A stretch of 64,000 nucleotides of DNA from Flavobacterium sp. (GTDB taxonomy: Bacteria > Bacteroidota > Bacteroidia > Flavobacteriales > Flavobacteriaceae). A program made the position numbers and the translations under genes. The DNA lies in contig JAHEZJ010000005.1 in the NCBI GenBank assembly GCA_023251135.1, positions 81,916 to 145,915 of the forward strand, written 5' to 3'. The notes beneath the pieces were generated by a model that did no database searches, was not told where the DNA came from, and saw only the letters and a list, made by a program, of their open reading frames with translations. This document shows, in pieces, positions 8,112-16,829 of the stretch (position 1 is its first letter; every line of letters begins with the position of its first letter).

Positions 8112-10268
8112 TTATTGTTTTACTACTTTTTTAGCATACGACGTTTTACTGTCTTTAACTTTTACCACATAAAGTCCTTTTGGCAACTTTGAGATTTCGA
8201 TCTCAGTTTCATTTCCATTTCTAAAATCAACGGTTCTTTTTAAAACACTTTGACCTGTAACCGCATAAATTTCGACTTCACCTGCACCTGAATTTGGGGT
8301 GTTTATCTTTAAATAATTATTTGTCGAATTGATGTAAGCAGAAAATCCAGTCTCGCTTACCGTCACAGTCTCAGCTATTAAAGCCTGTTTGGCCGTTGAA
8401 GCTTCAACCTGAACCAGCTGCCATTGTTGGTTTAAACCTCCTCCATATGCCCACACCTGGATATTCGCACCATTTGCCGTAGAAACATTTTCAACATCCA
8501 GCGATTTTCCACTATTCACATTAAGGATCTGATAATAACCTCCACCAACACTTGTAACGGTCCATTTAAATTCGTTTGAAGCGGAGAATGTTTTTTGCTG
8601 CACTTTTATTCCATCGGCCGTACTATTATTTTCAGTTGCCAGATACATCCCTGTCGATTTTACAATAACGTAGTAATTGCCGCTTCCGTCAGGAACAAAC
8701 TTCCAACGCTGGTTGCTTCCCCCTCCGTTAGTAATGTCATACTGCTGAATGCGACCTCCGCTTGTTGTCGAATTATCGGCAACATCCAATCCTTTATTAC
8801 TGTTTCTTGAAATAATATTATAGTAGCCCGGAAAAGAAGTTGACGGCGGTGCTCCTGCTGACCAGTTAAAAGTAACCGCTGATGATGCCGGAACTGAATA
8901 ATTAAATGCTGAAGATCCTGAAACTACTTTTATGGTATTGGCCGATCCGGAATTATAAACTACAAGTGCGATCGATCCGTCAGGGTTTCTAAAACTTACG
9001 GTTTGAATTGTTCCGCTAGTACTTGACGAACCAATTCTTACTGCACCGGGTTTTACAAATTTTGAGATTTGACCAATAATATAATAAGCTACATTTTTGG
9101 TATAACTTGTACTATTATTAACGGTAATTGCGCCTAAACAGGTACTGCATCCGCCCGGCGTTCGCGGCCCAAGACCCGAATTATTTGCCGCATTCCATTC
9201 TAAAACCGTTTTTGCCCAGTTATTGGTACTTCCAATCACAACGTTTTGCATGTGCCAGCCAAAATCACCGCTAAAACTTCCTCCTGAGCTGGTGTATTGC
9301 TCTGTAAAATAAACGTTTTTGTTTGTTGCATTTCGCACTGTTGACATGGCAGAAATATTCCCCAAATACAAATGAAATGCTGCGCCGTCAACATAACTGC
9401 TGTTGTTCAAAACATCAATAGGATAAGCCGTATTGTCGCAGTTATGATCAAATGCTATAATTTTTATATTGCCATAACCCGCTGCTGCCATCTGCGGACC
9501 GAGCTGTGTATTGATAAAATTCTTTTGTTCTGTCGAATTCATCAACATACTTGGTTCGTTGTGTGGATTTTCGGGTTCATTTTGAGGTGTGATGCCCCAA
9601 ATCGAAATTCCCTGTGCCTGCATGGCCGCAAAATATTTTACAAAATACCTCGCATAAGCAGCGTAATATTGTGTCTGTAAACTTCCACCCACCCAGGAGT
9701 TGTTAGTTTTCATCCATCTTGGTGCCGACCACGGAGTTGCCAGTATTTTGATGTTTGGATTAATAAGCTGTATCTTCTTGATAATTGGAATCAAATAGGT
9801 CAAATCCGGTCCGTTGAGACTAAAATTATTCATATTCACATCACCCGAAGTTTCATTATAACTGTACGAAGAACTGCTTAAATCTGAAGCTCCTATACTA
9901 ATACGAATTACACTGGCATTCAAACCCGTAACTGGATGGTACAAATCATTCAACAGTTGATTTTGCTGTGTTGCTGCCATTCCACTAATGACTTCGCAAC
10001 TGCCTTCCGTAAGCGTATAACCAAAACCGTCCATGGTTTGATAGGTTGTTCCTGCATTAACAGTTACAGTAGAAGGATTGCTTCCCGAATTTGTGCCGAA
10101 ACTTACAGTGGCCTGCTGTTGCAATAATTTGGTCTGATCGCCGCTGGTTATCCACGGAGTAACTGTTTGACCAATCATGTTAATCGTAAATGAAATCATA
10201 AAAAAGACATACAGCCATACTTTACGATTCCTTTTCTCTGGTAATTTTGGGGTAGTTTTGTTCATCAT
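8112..10268 (-). CDS. Secreted GH30 glycoside hydrolase with ricin-type repeats and type IX sorting domain
   Basis: 718 residues with an N-terminal signal segment (about 17-34). The GH30 barrel shows DGFGYTLTEGS, ATPWSAPRWMKTN, the acid/base Glu in TPQNEPEN (about E231) and the nucleophile Glu in VYFTEQYTSSGG (about E323); the side beta-sandwich runs to about 470. A ricin-B-like carbohydrate-binding region follows (about 475-628) with two GLDV/SLDVEN...QQW units. The last 75 residues (GAGEVEIYAVTGQ ... KGLYVVKVKD) are a type A type IX sorting domain. GH30 members include glucosylceramidases and beta-1,6-glucanases; a fungal or other beta-glucan target is likely but inferred. Confidence 0.88.
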   Translation of the reverse strand: MMNKTTPKLPEKRNRKVWLYVFFMISFTINMIGQTVTPWITSGDQTKLLQQQATVSFGTNSGSNPSTVTVNAGTTYQTMDGFGYTLTEGSCEVISGMAATQQNQLLNDLYHPVTGLNASVIRISIGASDLSSSSYSYNETSGDVNMNNFSLNGPDLTYLIPIIKKIQLINPNIKILATPWSAPRWMKTNNSWVGGSLQTQYYAAYARYFVKYFAAMQAQGISIWGITPQNEPENPHNEPSMLMNSTEQKNFINTQLGPQMAAAGYGNIKIIAFDHNCDNTAYPIDVLNNSSYVDGAAFHLYLGNISAMSTVRNATNKNVYFTEQYTSSGGSFSGDFGWHMQNVVIGSTNNWAKTVLEWNAANNSGLGPRTPGGCSTCLGAITVNNSTSYTKNVAYYIIGQISKFVKPGAVRIGSSSTSGTIQTVSFRNPDGSIALVVYNSGSANTIKVVSGSSAFNYSVPASSAVTFNWSAGAPPSTSFPGYYNIISRNSNKGLDVADNSTTSGGRIQQYDITNGGGSNQRWKFVPDGSGNYYVIVKSTGMYLATENNSTADGIKVQQKTFSASNEFKWTVTSVGGGYYQILNVNSGKSLDVENVSTANGANIQVWAYGGGLNQQWQLVQVEASTAKQALIAETVTVSETGFSAYINSTNNYLKINTPNSGAGEVEIYAVTGQSVLKRTVDFRNGNETEIEISKLPKGLYVVKVKDSKTSYAKKVVKQ

Positions 10269-10652
10269 TTTTTGGTTTTTGGATAATTAAATTTTTCTTA
10301 TTTTTTAAGATTAATTTTGTTAATACTATCCAATATTATGTCAATTTCTTTTAAATCAACAATTTAAAAGCTTTACAAATACACATCATTTCAAAAACTC
10401 ACCTTTACAAAACCTTATCCTTTTATTTCACAAATACTTGATTAATAAATAATTACAAATATAAAATTCAATAAAAACCCTGCTCCACGAGTTTCACCCC
10501 TGCCAAAAAGAAATTGTTCCTTCTAAAAATTGTTTTTTGAGTGCTGCGAAACTATTTTCCATTGAACAGAACAAATAACCTGAAAATGATAAATATCACC
10601 GATTACAGCTAAGTAAATCGTATTTTTGTCCTTCAATTTATAGTAAGAAAAC
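10269..10652. other. Divergent intergenic region, GH30 gene / truncated haemoglobin
   Basis: 384 bp of AT-rich DNA without an ORF. For the plus strand, TATTTTTG at 10621-10628 fits a -7 box about 25 bp before the haemoglobin gene. For the minus strand, CAAATATA at 10456-10463 (TATATTTG when reversed) is a weak candidate for the GH30 gene. Confidence 0.4.
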
Positions 10653-11039
10653 ATGGCAGCTCTTAAAGACATCTCAAACCTGGAAGACATAAAATTAATG
10701 GTAGACAGCTTTTATGATAAAGTAAGAAAGGACGATTTACTTGGCCCTATTTTTAATGACAAATTGCAGGATCGCTGGCCTGAGCATTTAGAAAAAATGT
10801 ATGGCTTTTGGCAAACGATACTGTTTGATGTTCGTGCTTACTCGGGAAGTCCTTTTCCTCCACACAAACAATTACCGGTAGATAAAACTCATTTTGACCG
10901 CTGGACATTACTCTTTAACACTTCTATCGACGGGCTTTTTTCAGGAACTATAACCGAGGAAGCAAAAATGCGGGCAGCCAACATGGCGTACATGTTCAAT
11001 TATAAAATTGATTATTTTAGGAATCCCGAAAACCACTAA
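10653..11039 (+). CDS. Group III truncated haemoglobin
   Basis: 128 residues, a complete 2-over-2 globin. The expected group III positions are visible: SFYDKVRKDDLLGPIF with the B10 Tyr, FWQTILF, PPHKQLP, and the proximal His with the group-typical Trp in THFDRW (about His80, Trp83). Family members bind O2 or NO with haem; the physiological role is unsettled. It is monocistronic, with its own putative promoter. Confidence 0.88.
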   Translation: MAALKDISNLEDIKLMVDSFYDKVRKDDLLGPIFNDKLQDRWPEHLEKMYGFWQTILFDVRAYSGSPFPPHKQLPVDKTHFDRWTLLFNTSIDGLFSGTITEEAKMRAANMAYMFNYKIDYFRNPENH

Positions 11040-11266
11040 TTACTTTTTAAGCTGCAATTAGTTGGAGTCATTATTGGCCATGAAGAAAATATCCCCTATT
11101 TTTAAACCAAAATTGATGTTTAAACCCATAGAAACACAGGTTCTATAACCCTTAAAAAAGGCGGTTCACTTCATTTAAATGCACCTAGTGCATCAAATCA
11201 TTTTTCACTACTTACACCCCAACAAATTAAATTTACACTAACCTATACCCCTTATCACATTTGAAT

Positions 11267-11707
11267 ATGAAAAAAGTACTACTCTCTTTTTTATTATCTC
11301 TATTCTTTTTAAACCTCACACAAGCACAATCAGCAAAAAACACTTTGTACAAAGGAACGGTTGACGGAAAAATAAACGTTACCCTTTACATCAAAGCCGA
11401 AGAAAACCCATGCACTGCCGATTTAATGTACACCTCGATGTACCGTTATGATAAATCAGGCAATTGGATTCAGCTTGATATTACTCAAAACATCAAAAAC
11501 GAAAATCAGCTTGCATTGGTAGAACATGCCTTTACAGGTTTGTTTATTCTTAAAAAAGAAGGAACTGCTTTTAGCGGTTTATGGATTAGTCCTGACAGCA
11601 AAAAACAATTAAAAGTGGATCTGAAAGAGGCCTCAATGACCAAAAAAGAGATTGAAAAATACGAGAAGGCACTCGAGAAAGTAAATTATGAAAATAACGA
11701 TTGCTAA
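11267..11707 (+). CDS. Secreted protein of unknown function
   Basis: 146 residues from ATG 11267; a TTG two codons earlier also fits. A clear signal peptide (MKKVLLSFLLSLFFLNLTQAQ) suggests export. The rest is beta-rich with a Lys/Glu-rich C-terminal helix (MTKKEIEKYEKALEKV) and two Cys, one at the very end. I do not recognise the family. It stands alone between the haemoglobin and the hydroxylase genes. Confidence 0.7.
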   Translation: MKKVLLSFLLSLFFLNLTQAQSAKNTLYKGTVDGKINVTLYIKAEENPCTADLMYTSMYRYDKSGNWIQLDITQNIKNENQLALVEHAFTGLFILKKEGTAFSGLWISPDSKKQLKVDLKEASMTKKEIEKYEKALEKVNYENNDC

Positions 11708-11851
11708 GCAGCAATTCTGTTTTTTCCTGTTGTAAAAGAAATCCGCGAAAAATGCAATAAAAAATCATTTCGACTAAAAAAATTGTGAAGAATAGCAAAA
11801 TTTAGCATCTTTAATTTGTAATTTTACATTCTAATCTACAACGTTTTCGAA

Positions 11852-13609
11852 ATGAATGCCAGTATTGAAACAAACCCGTTATTAGAGCGATTGCCTAAAC
11901 ATTTAAAGCAATTTATTAAACCTCAGGATTATGGTGATTACACCCCAATTAATCAGGCGGTTTGGCGCTATGTGATGCGCAAAAATGTAGATTATCTTTC
12001 AAGAGTGGCACACCATTCTTATCTGGATGGTTTGAAAAAAACGGGTATCGAAATTGACTCCATTCCAAGTATGTACGGAATGAACCGAATACTGACTGAA
12101 ATTGGATGGGCAGCTGTTGCAGTGGACGGATTTATTCCGCCAAATGCTTTTATGGAATTTCAGGCGTATAACGTTTTGGTTATTGCTTCAGACATTCGTC
12201 AATTAGAACATATCGAATATACTCCGGCACCAGATATTATCCATGAAGGTGCAGGTCATGCTCCTATTATTGCCAATCCGGAATATGCAGAGTATTTAAG
12301 ACGTTTTGGAGAAATTGGCTGTAAAGCCATTTCTTCTCATAAAGATTATCAGATGTATGAAGCGATCCGACTGCTTTCAATTTTGAAAGAAGCCGAAGAT
12401 ACGCCTCAGGAAAAAATAGACGAAGCTGAAAAAGCGGTTGCCGATTTACAAAACAATATGGGTGAATTGTCTGAAATGGCCCAAATTCGAAACCTGCATT
12501 GGTGGACGGTAGAATACGGTTTGATCGGAACAGTTGAAGACCCAAAAATATATGGTGCAGGTTTGCTATCCTCTATCGGAGAAAGTGCCTGGTGTATGAC
12601 GGATAATGTAAAAAAAATCCCGTATAACATCTCTGCTGCCAATCAGAATTTTGATATCACACAGTTACAGCCTCAGCTTTATGTAACACCAAACTTTTCT
12701 TATTTGAGTCTGGTCCTAGAAGAGTTTGCCAATAAAATGGCTTTAAGAACCGGAGGTTTATCCGGAATACAAAAACTTATTCATTCTAATGCTTTAGGAA
12801 CTATTGAACTGAGTACCGGTTTACAGGTTTCAGGTGTCTTTACCAATGTTCTGGAAGATGAAGGAAAACCAATATACATTCAGACTACTGGAAAAACGGC
12901 TTTATCGTACCGCGAAAAAGAATTGGTTGGCCACGGAACTTTAACGCATCCACACGGATTCGGAAGTCCTATTGGGAAACTGAAAGGCTTTAACCTGGCG
13001 ATTGAAGACATGAGTCCAAAGGATTTACAGGCTTATTCGATTGTAGAAAATGAAACCGTAAGATTAGAGTTCGAAGGTGAAATTATTGTTGAAGGTGAAA
13101 TCATTACAGGCTCCAGGAACCTACATGGTGAAATCATTCTGATCAGTTTCAGAAATTGTACGGTGACGCATGGTGAAACGATCTTATTTCAGCCTGAATG
13201 GGGGAATTATGATATGGCGATTGGTAAAAAAGTCGTTTCGGCTTTCTCTGGTCCGGCCGATGTAAATAGTTTCGATCTGATCAATACCGTACCCAAAACA
13301 ACTACTATAAAAGCAAAACATTCAGACGAACGTGATGACTTAGAAGTCTTGTATCAAACTGTTCGTATGATCAGAGATAATAAAGGGGCAACGACTGAAT
13401 TAAAGGATGTATTTCACAAACTAAAAGAAAGCCACCCTAATGATTGGTTACTGGCCGTTGAAATTACCGAGCTTTTAGAACACTCCAATGAGAAACAACT
13501 TTTACAGGAGGTTTTGGTTCATCTGGATCAGTTGAAGCTGAAACGCCCGGAAGTAGCCCATTTGATTTCGGGAGGTTTGGATTTGATTTTTGATAAGGAA
13601 GCGGTTTAG
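11852..13609 (+). CDS. phhA: Aromatic amino acid hydroxylase (phenylalanine 4-monooxygenase type) with C-terminal extension
   Basis: Predicted Fe(II)/tetrahydrobiopterin-dependent hydroxylase, phenylalanine to tyrosine. The iron ligands are visible as PDIIHEGAGH (His131, His136) and Glu221 in NLHWWTVEYGLIG. A helical insertion of about 40 residues (165-205) separates them. The catalytic part ends near residue 310. About 275 further residues form a beta-rich region and a helical tail that I do not recognise, and there is no N-terminal ACT domain. The usual bacterial enzyme is about 260-300 residues, so this is roughly double. The substrate could also be another aromatic amino acid. Confidence 0.87.
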   Translation: MNASIETNPLLERLPKHLKQFIKPQDYGDYTPINQAVWRYVMRKNVDYLSRVAHHSYLDGLKKTGIEIDSIPSMYGMNRILTEIGWAAVAVDGFIPPNAFMEFQAYNVLVIASDIRQLEHIEYTPAPDIIHEGAGHAPIIANPEYAEYLRRFGEIGCKAISSHKDYQMYEAIRLLSILKEAEDTPQEKIDEAEKAVADLQNNMGELSEMAQIRNLHWWTVEYGLIGTVEDPKIYGAGLLSSIGESAWCMTDNVKKIPYNISAANQNFDITQLQPQLYVTPNFSYLSLVLEEFANKMALRTGGLSGIQKLIHSNALGTIELSTGLQVSGVFTNVLEDEGKPIYIQTTGKTALSYREKELVGHGTLTHPHGFGSPIGKLKGFNLAIEDMSPKDLQAYSIVENETVRLEFEGEIIVEGEIITGSRNLHGEIILISFRNCTVTHGETILFQPEWGNYDMAIGKKVVSAFSGPADVNSFDLINTVPKTTTIKAKHSDERDDLEVLYQTVRMIRDNKGATTELKDVFHKLKESHPNDWLLAVEITELLEHSNEKQLLQEVLVHLDQLKLKRPEVAHLISGGLDLIFDKEAV

Positions 13610-13630
13610 TTTAGAAGTTATTGTAAGTTG

Positions 13631-13757
13631 CTAAGCTTCTGAGATACTAAGGTTCTGAGTTTTTTTTTAAAAAAATCTTGTCATTTTTGACAAACAATAG
13701 CAATCTGGTTGAAAATAAAAACTTAGAACCTTAGTATCTTAGCGTCTTTAGTACCTC
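13631..13757. repeat. CTTAG-iterated inverted repeat between phhA and the DUF4230 gene
   Basis: The left arm (13631-13660, CTAAGCTTCTGAGATACTAAGG...) and right arm (about 13721-13752, ACTTAGAACCTTAGTATCTTAG...) are complementary over about 30 nt with a few mismatches, mostly C/T changes that leave G-U pairs. They enclose about 60 nt with a small TTGTCA/TGACAA hairpin. It lies between convergent genes and could act as a bidirectional terminator. Confidence 0.65.
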
Positions 13758-13763
13758 AAATAA

Positions 13764-14393
13764 TCAAAGCTTCAAATCCTGATTCAGTTCTTTCTCAGAT
13801 TCAATCGTTTTACCGTTGTATTGCAGTTTCCAGCCCATTGAATTGGTCAGGATTAAGATTTTAGACAACTCGCTGATTAATCGGTTCTGAGCATTTGTTT
13901 TCAGTGTCGAACCCTCTACTTTTTTAGCCAGATTCGCTTTTACCGATTTATTGATTTTGTTGTAATCGTCTCCGGTAAATGGGTTCAGTTTGCTTTGTTC
14001 TACATCATAAAACTGTATGTCCGGATTGATGGTGATTTCTTCTTTTGGAATGTTTAAAATTGTAATCGTTTTGTTCTTCTCGTCGATATCGTACTTCATT
14101 TTATGCAAATCGTAGGCTACGGTAACATTTGCATTGACCACTACAAGTGCTTTCTTCTCAAAAGAAACCATGTCCATTAAATACTTCTGCTGATTTTTAT
14201 ACGTAATAACTTCCGAGAAATGCCCTTCGGTCACGACTAACTTTCCAACATTTAAGATTTGCTGCTGAATCAGATTGGTATTATAGTCGATAGTCGAATC
14301 GTCGTCTTTTTTAAATTCACAATACTTGAAAGCCAGTACTATTACAAGTACGACCGCAACCAAAACTAGTATTCTCTTTATTAAATTTTGCAT
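13764..14393 (-). CDS. DUF4230 membrane-anchored protein
   Basis: 209 residues. One N-terminal membrane segment (about 7-24, LVLVAVVLVIVLAF) leads to a soluble domain matching DUF4230 (VGKLVVTEGHFSEVITYK ... ALVVVNANVTVAYDL ... ITILNIPKEEITINPDIQFYDVEQSK). The family has no known function and resembles SPFH-like or envelope domains only loosely. It lies 117 bp after tamL on the same strand and may be read with tamB-tamL. Confidence 0.82.
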   Translation of the reverse strand: MQNLIKRILVLVAVVLVIVLAFKYCEFKKDDDSTIDYNTNLIQQQILNVGKLVVTEGHFSEVITYKNQQKYLMDMVSFEKKALVVVNANVTVAYDLHKMKYDIDEKNKTITILNIPKEEITINPDIQFYDVEQSKLNPFTGDDYNKINKSVKANLAKKVEGSTLKTNAQNRLISELSKILILTNSMGWKLQYNGKTIESEKELNQDLKL

Positions 14394-14510
14394 TCCATTA
14401 ATTTATTAGACCAATTTACTTCTTTTTTTCAAGAGGTTAAACGTTTTCTGCTACGTTTTTTTTCAGCATCTGAACGCTAGCGAAATGAAAATTATATTCG
14501 CAAAAAAAGA

Positions 14511-16829
14511 CTAAAAAGGATATCCAATTGCAATGTTTAAAATCAAATTGTCTTTTCTCCAGGGACCGCTTCCAAAATTAATATCATCAATGACCCATCG
14601 CTGTCCTTGTGGCAAATAGGGTTTTCTTAACGGAAATGCCAAATCGGTTCTTAAAACCAGAAAAGACAAATCAAAACGCAATCCGGCTCCGGCTCCTACT
14701 GCAATATCTTTCATGAAATCTTTGGTAATTTCTCCCCCCTTTTTGTTTGGATCTGAATTGAGCAGCCACACATTTCCTGCATCTACAAATACGGCACCCC
14801 GAACAATACTAAAAAGTTTTGCCCTGTATTCGGTACTAAACTCCAGTTTCAAATCGCCTGACTGATCCGGAAGAAAATTATTAGTCGTTTGTGTATTGAG
14901 ATAACTTCCCGGCCCGAGTGATCTGGCTCTGAAAGCCCGAATGCTATTGGTTCCTCCCACCACAAATTGTTTAGCCGTTGGCAAAGCTCGTGAATTACCG
15001 TACGGAAGTCCTATTCCCAAAATAATCCTGCTGGCCAATTCACTTTCTTTACCCAGCTTTAGATAATGCCTGAAATCACCTCTCATTTTTACGAACTGAC
15101 TAAACGGAACGTCAAATATCTTTATGGTATCATTCTTCTTAATATTAGCGCCTGTCACCAGACCCGTAACGTTTCCGGCCAAATCTAAATCACCACTAAA
15201 GTAAAACGTATTTTTTCTACGCTTTTGCATGGTATTGGTGTAGGTATAGGTATAAGTTGGCCCAAAAATAAGCTGCTTTTCAATTACTTTTTCCAAAGAT
15301 GGATCTTGTTTAATATCTGCTAAATATTCAGCCGTCACGTGATTGGGACTCACATAAGTCACATCAATTACATTCAGTTGATGTTCTTTCCGAATGTTCT
15401 CTTTCCACTGGTATCCAAAAGAAGTTTTAAAAGAGTTTAAAGCATACAATTGTGTTCGGTTTTGATATTCATAGCGCACTGTTGCTTTGGTTCGCGGCAC
15501 ATATTCACTCGAACCTTCAATATGAAAAAATGGAACAATAAATCTTGGCCAGGTCAAACTGGTTTCTGTTCCAAGTTTGTAAATGTTTCTCCCGTTATTT
15601 GCTCCTGAAAGCTGAAAATCGGCACCGCCAAAAATAGAAACCGTCAGTAATTCTGCTCCTCGAAATAAGTTTCTGTTGTTCCAGTTTAGATTTACTTCCG
15701 TTCCGGTATAACTGGCCGAATTTGTTTTCCCCAAAACTTCTACCCGAATAAATTTCTTTGGCAAAAGTGTTAGATAATAATACGCATCCAGCGCATTTGG
15801 CAAACTATCAGAAGGCTTAAATTCATTCTTAACAAAACTGAATGTTCCCAAATTCACAAAGCGATTTAGGGTCAGATTGTGGTCTTTACGGTTGTAGACA
15901 TCTCCTTTTTTGAAGTAGATGGCGCGGTCAAAAACTCTTGGTTTAAAGGTGTTTGCCGTATCAATAATGGTAAAATCTTTGTACTGAACCACATCTTTCG
16001 GCTGGTATTTTACACTGTCTTTTGAAATGGTAAAATTTGGATAGACTACAACTTTATTGATCTTATAAGCGGTAAGCGCTTTTGGAGGCGTATCCGCTTT
16101 AATGACCAATCTAATTTTTACTTCATGATCTCCTTTACTGCTGTCTACCTGAGCCAAAAGATAATCGGGGTTAAAATAATAATACCCTTTCTCCTTCAGT
16201 CTGGCGTCTATACGCTCCCGTTCTGCTTTTATAACATCCAAATCATAGGGCTGCCCCACTTTCAACAAGCTTCTTCGGCTTGACCTTCCGATTATTCTGG
16301 ACATTGCCAATGAATCATCAGGAAAAATCACACTTTTAATCCTGTACTGCTTTTTGGGTACCACTGTATATTCTGCCGTAGCTCTTTTATCGCTAACGGT
16401 CGAGTCGGCACTCACGCGCGTTTTAAAATATCCTCTGTTTTCGGTAAAATTCCGAAGAACAGCGGCATTATAATCTAAGTCAACTTTACTAAAAAGTACC
16501 GGAGGTTCGCCCACTTTAGTACGCAGCCAATATCGGATTCCCTTTTGCTTTTTAGGTTCTCCGGCCATATTATAAAACCACAGTTTAGGCCGCAATCCCA
16601 GAAACTGTTTGTTCGGTTTCGGGCGCAGTAAATCATTCAGTTCGTTCTCCAGTTCTTTGCGTTCTTTCTTTTTAAGAAGAGAATCTTTTACGGTTACAGA
16701 ACCTCCTTTGTATAATAAATCGCCTTCCGGTAAATACTTTGTATTACTGCATCCAAAAACAAAAAATAAGGATAGCGCAGCAAAACAGCTAATGTATTTC
16801 ATGCTCCTGTTGCTATGTTTTTTGCTCAT
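14511..16829 (-). CDS. tamL: TamL: lipidated TamA/BamA-like outer-membrane assembly protein
   Basis: 772 residues. A signal peptide ends in FVFGC (lipid-modified Cys27), the feature that separates Bacteroidetes TamL from proteobacterial TamA. POTRA-like domains follow (about 40-420, with YRIKSVIFPDDS and NRFVNLGTFSFVKNEF), then a 16-strand BamA-type barrel (about 430-772) with FVVGGTNSIRAFRARSLGPG and a terminal aromatic residue (IAIGYPF). It should form an envelope-spanning complex with the adjacent TamB. The start at 16829 overlaps tamB by 17 bp; ATG 16802 is an alternative that would abolish the overlap. Confidence 0.92.
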   Translation of the reverse strand: MSKKHSNRSMKYISCFAALSLFFVFGCSNTKYLPEGDLLYKGGSVTVKDSLLKKKERKELENELNDLLRPKPNKQFLGLRPKLWFYNMAGEPKKQKGIRYWLRTKVGEPPVLFSKVDLDYNAAVLRNFTENRGYFKTRVSADSTVSDKRATAEYTVVPKKQYRIKSVIFPDDSLAMSRIIGRSSRRSLLKVGQPYDLDVIKAERERIDARLKEKGYYYFNPDYLLAQVDSSKGDHEVKIRLVIKADTPPKALTAYKINKVVVYPNFTISKDSVKYQPKDVVQYKDFTIIDTANTFKPRVFDRAIYFKKGDVYNRKDHNLTLNRFVNLGTFSFVKNEFKPSDSLPNALDAYYYLTLLPKKFIRVEVLGKTNSASYTGTEVNLNWNNRNLFRGAELLTVSIFGGADFQLSGANNGRNIYKLGTETSLTWPRFIVPFFHIEGSSEYVPRTKATVRYEYQNRTQLYALNSFKTSFGYQWKENIRKEHQLNVIDVTYVSPNHVTAEYLADIKQDPSLEKVIEKQLIFGPTYTYTYTNTMQKRRKNTFYFSGDLDLAGNVTGLVTGANIKKNDTIKIFDVPFSQFVKMRGDFRHYLKLGKESELASRIILGIGLPYGNSRALPTAKQFVVGGTNSIRAFRARSLGPGSYLNTQTTNNFLPDQSGDLKLEFSTEYRAKLFSIVRGAVFVDAGNVWLLNSDPNKKGGEITKDFMKDIAVGAGAGLRFDLSFLVLRTDLAFPLRKPYLPQGQRWVIDDINFGSGPWRKDNLILNIAIGYPF

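Noticed and set aside
9372..9680. 102-codon plus-strand ORF inside the GH30 gene
   Set aside because: It lies opposite the catalytic domain with its conserved active-site motifs; the composition looks like an antisense shadow.
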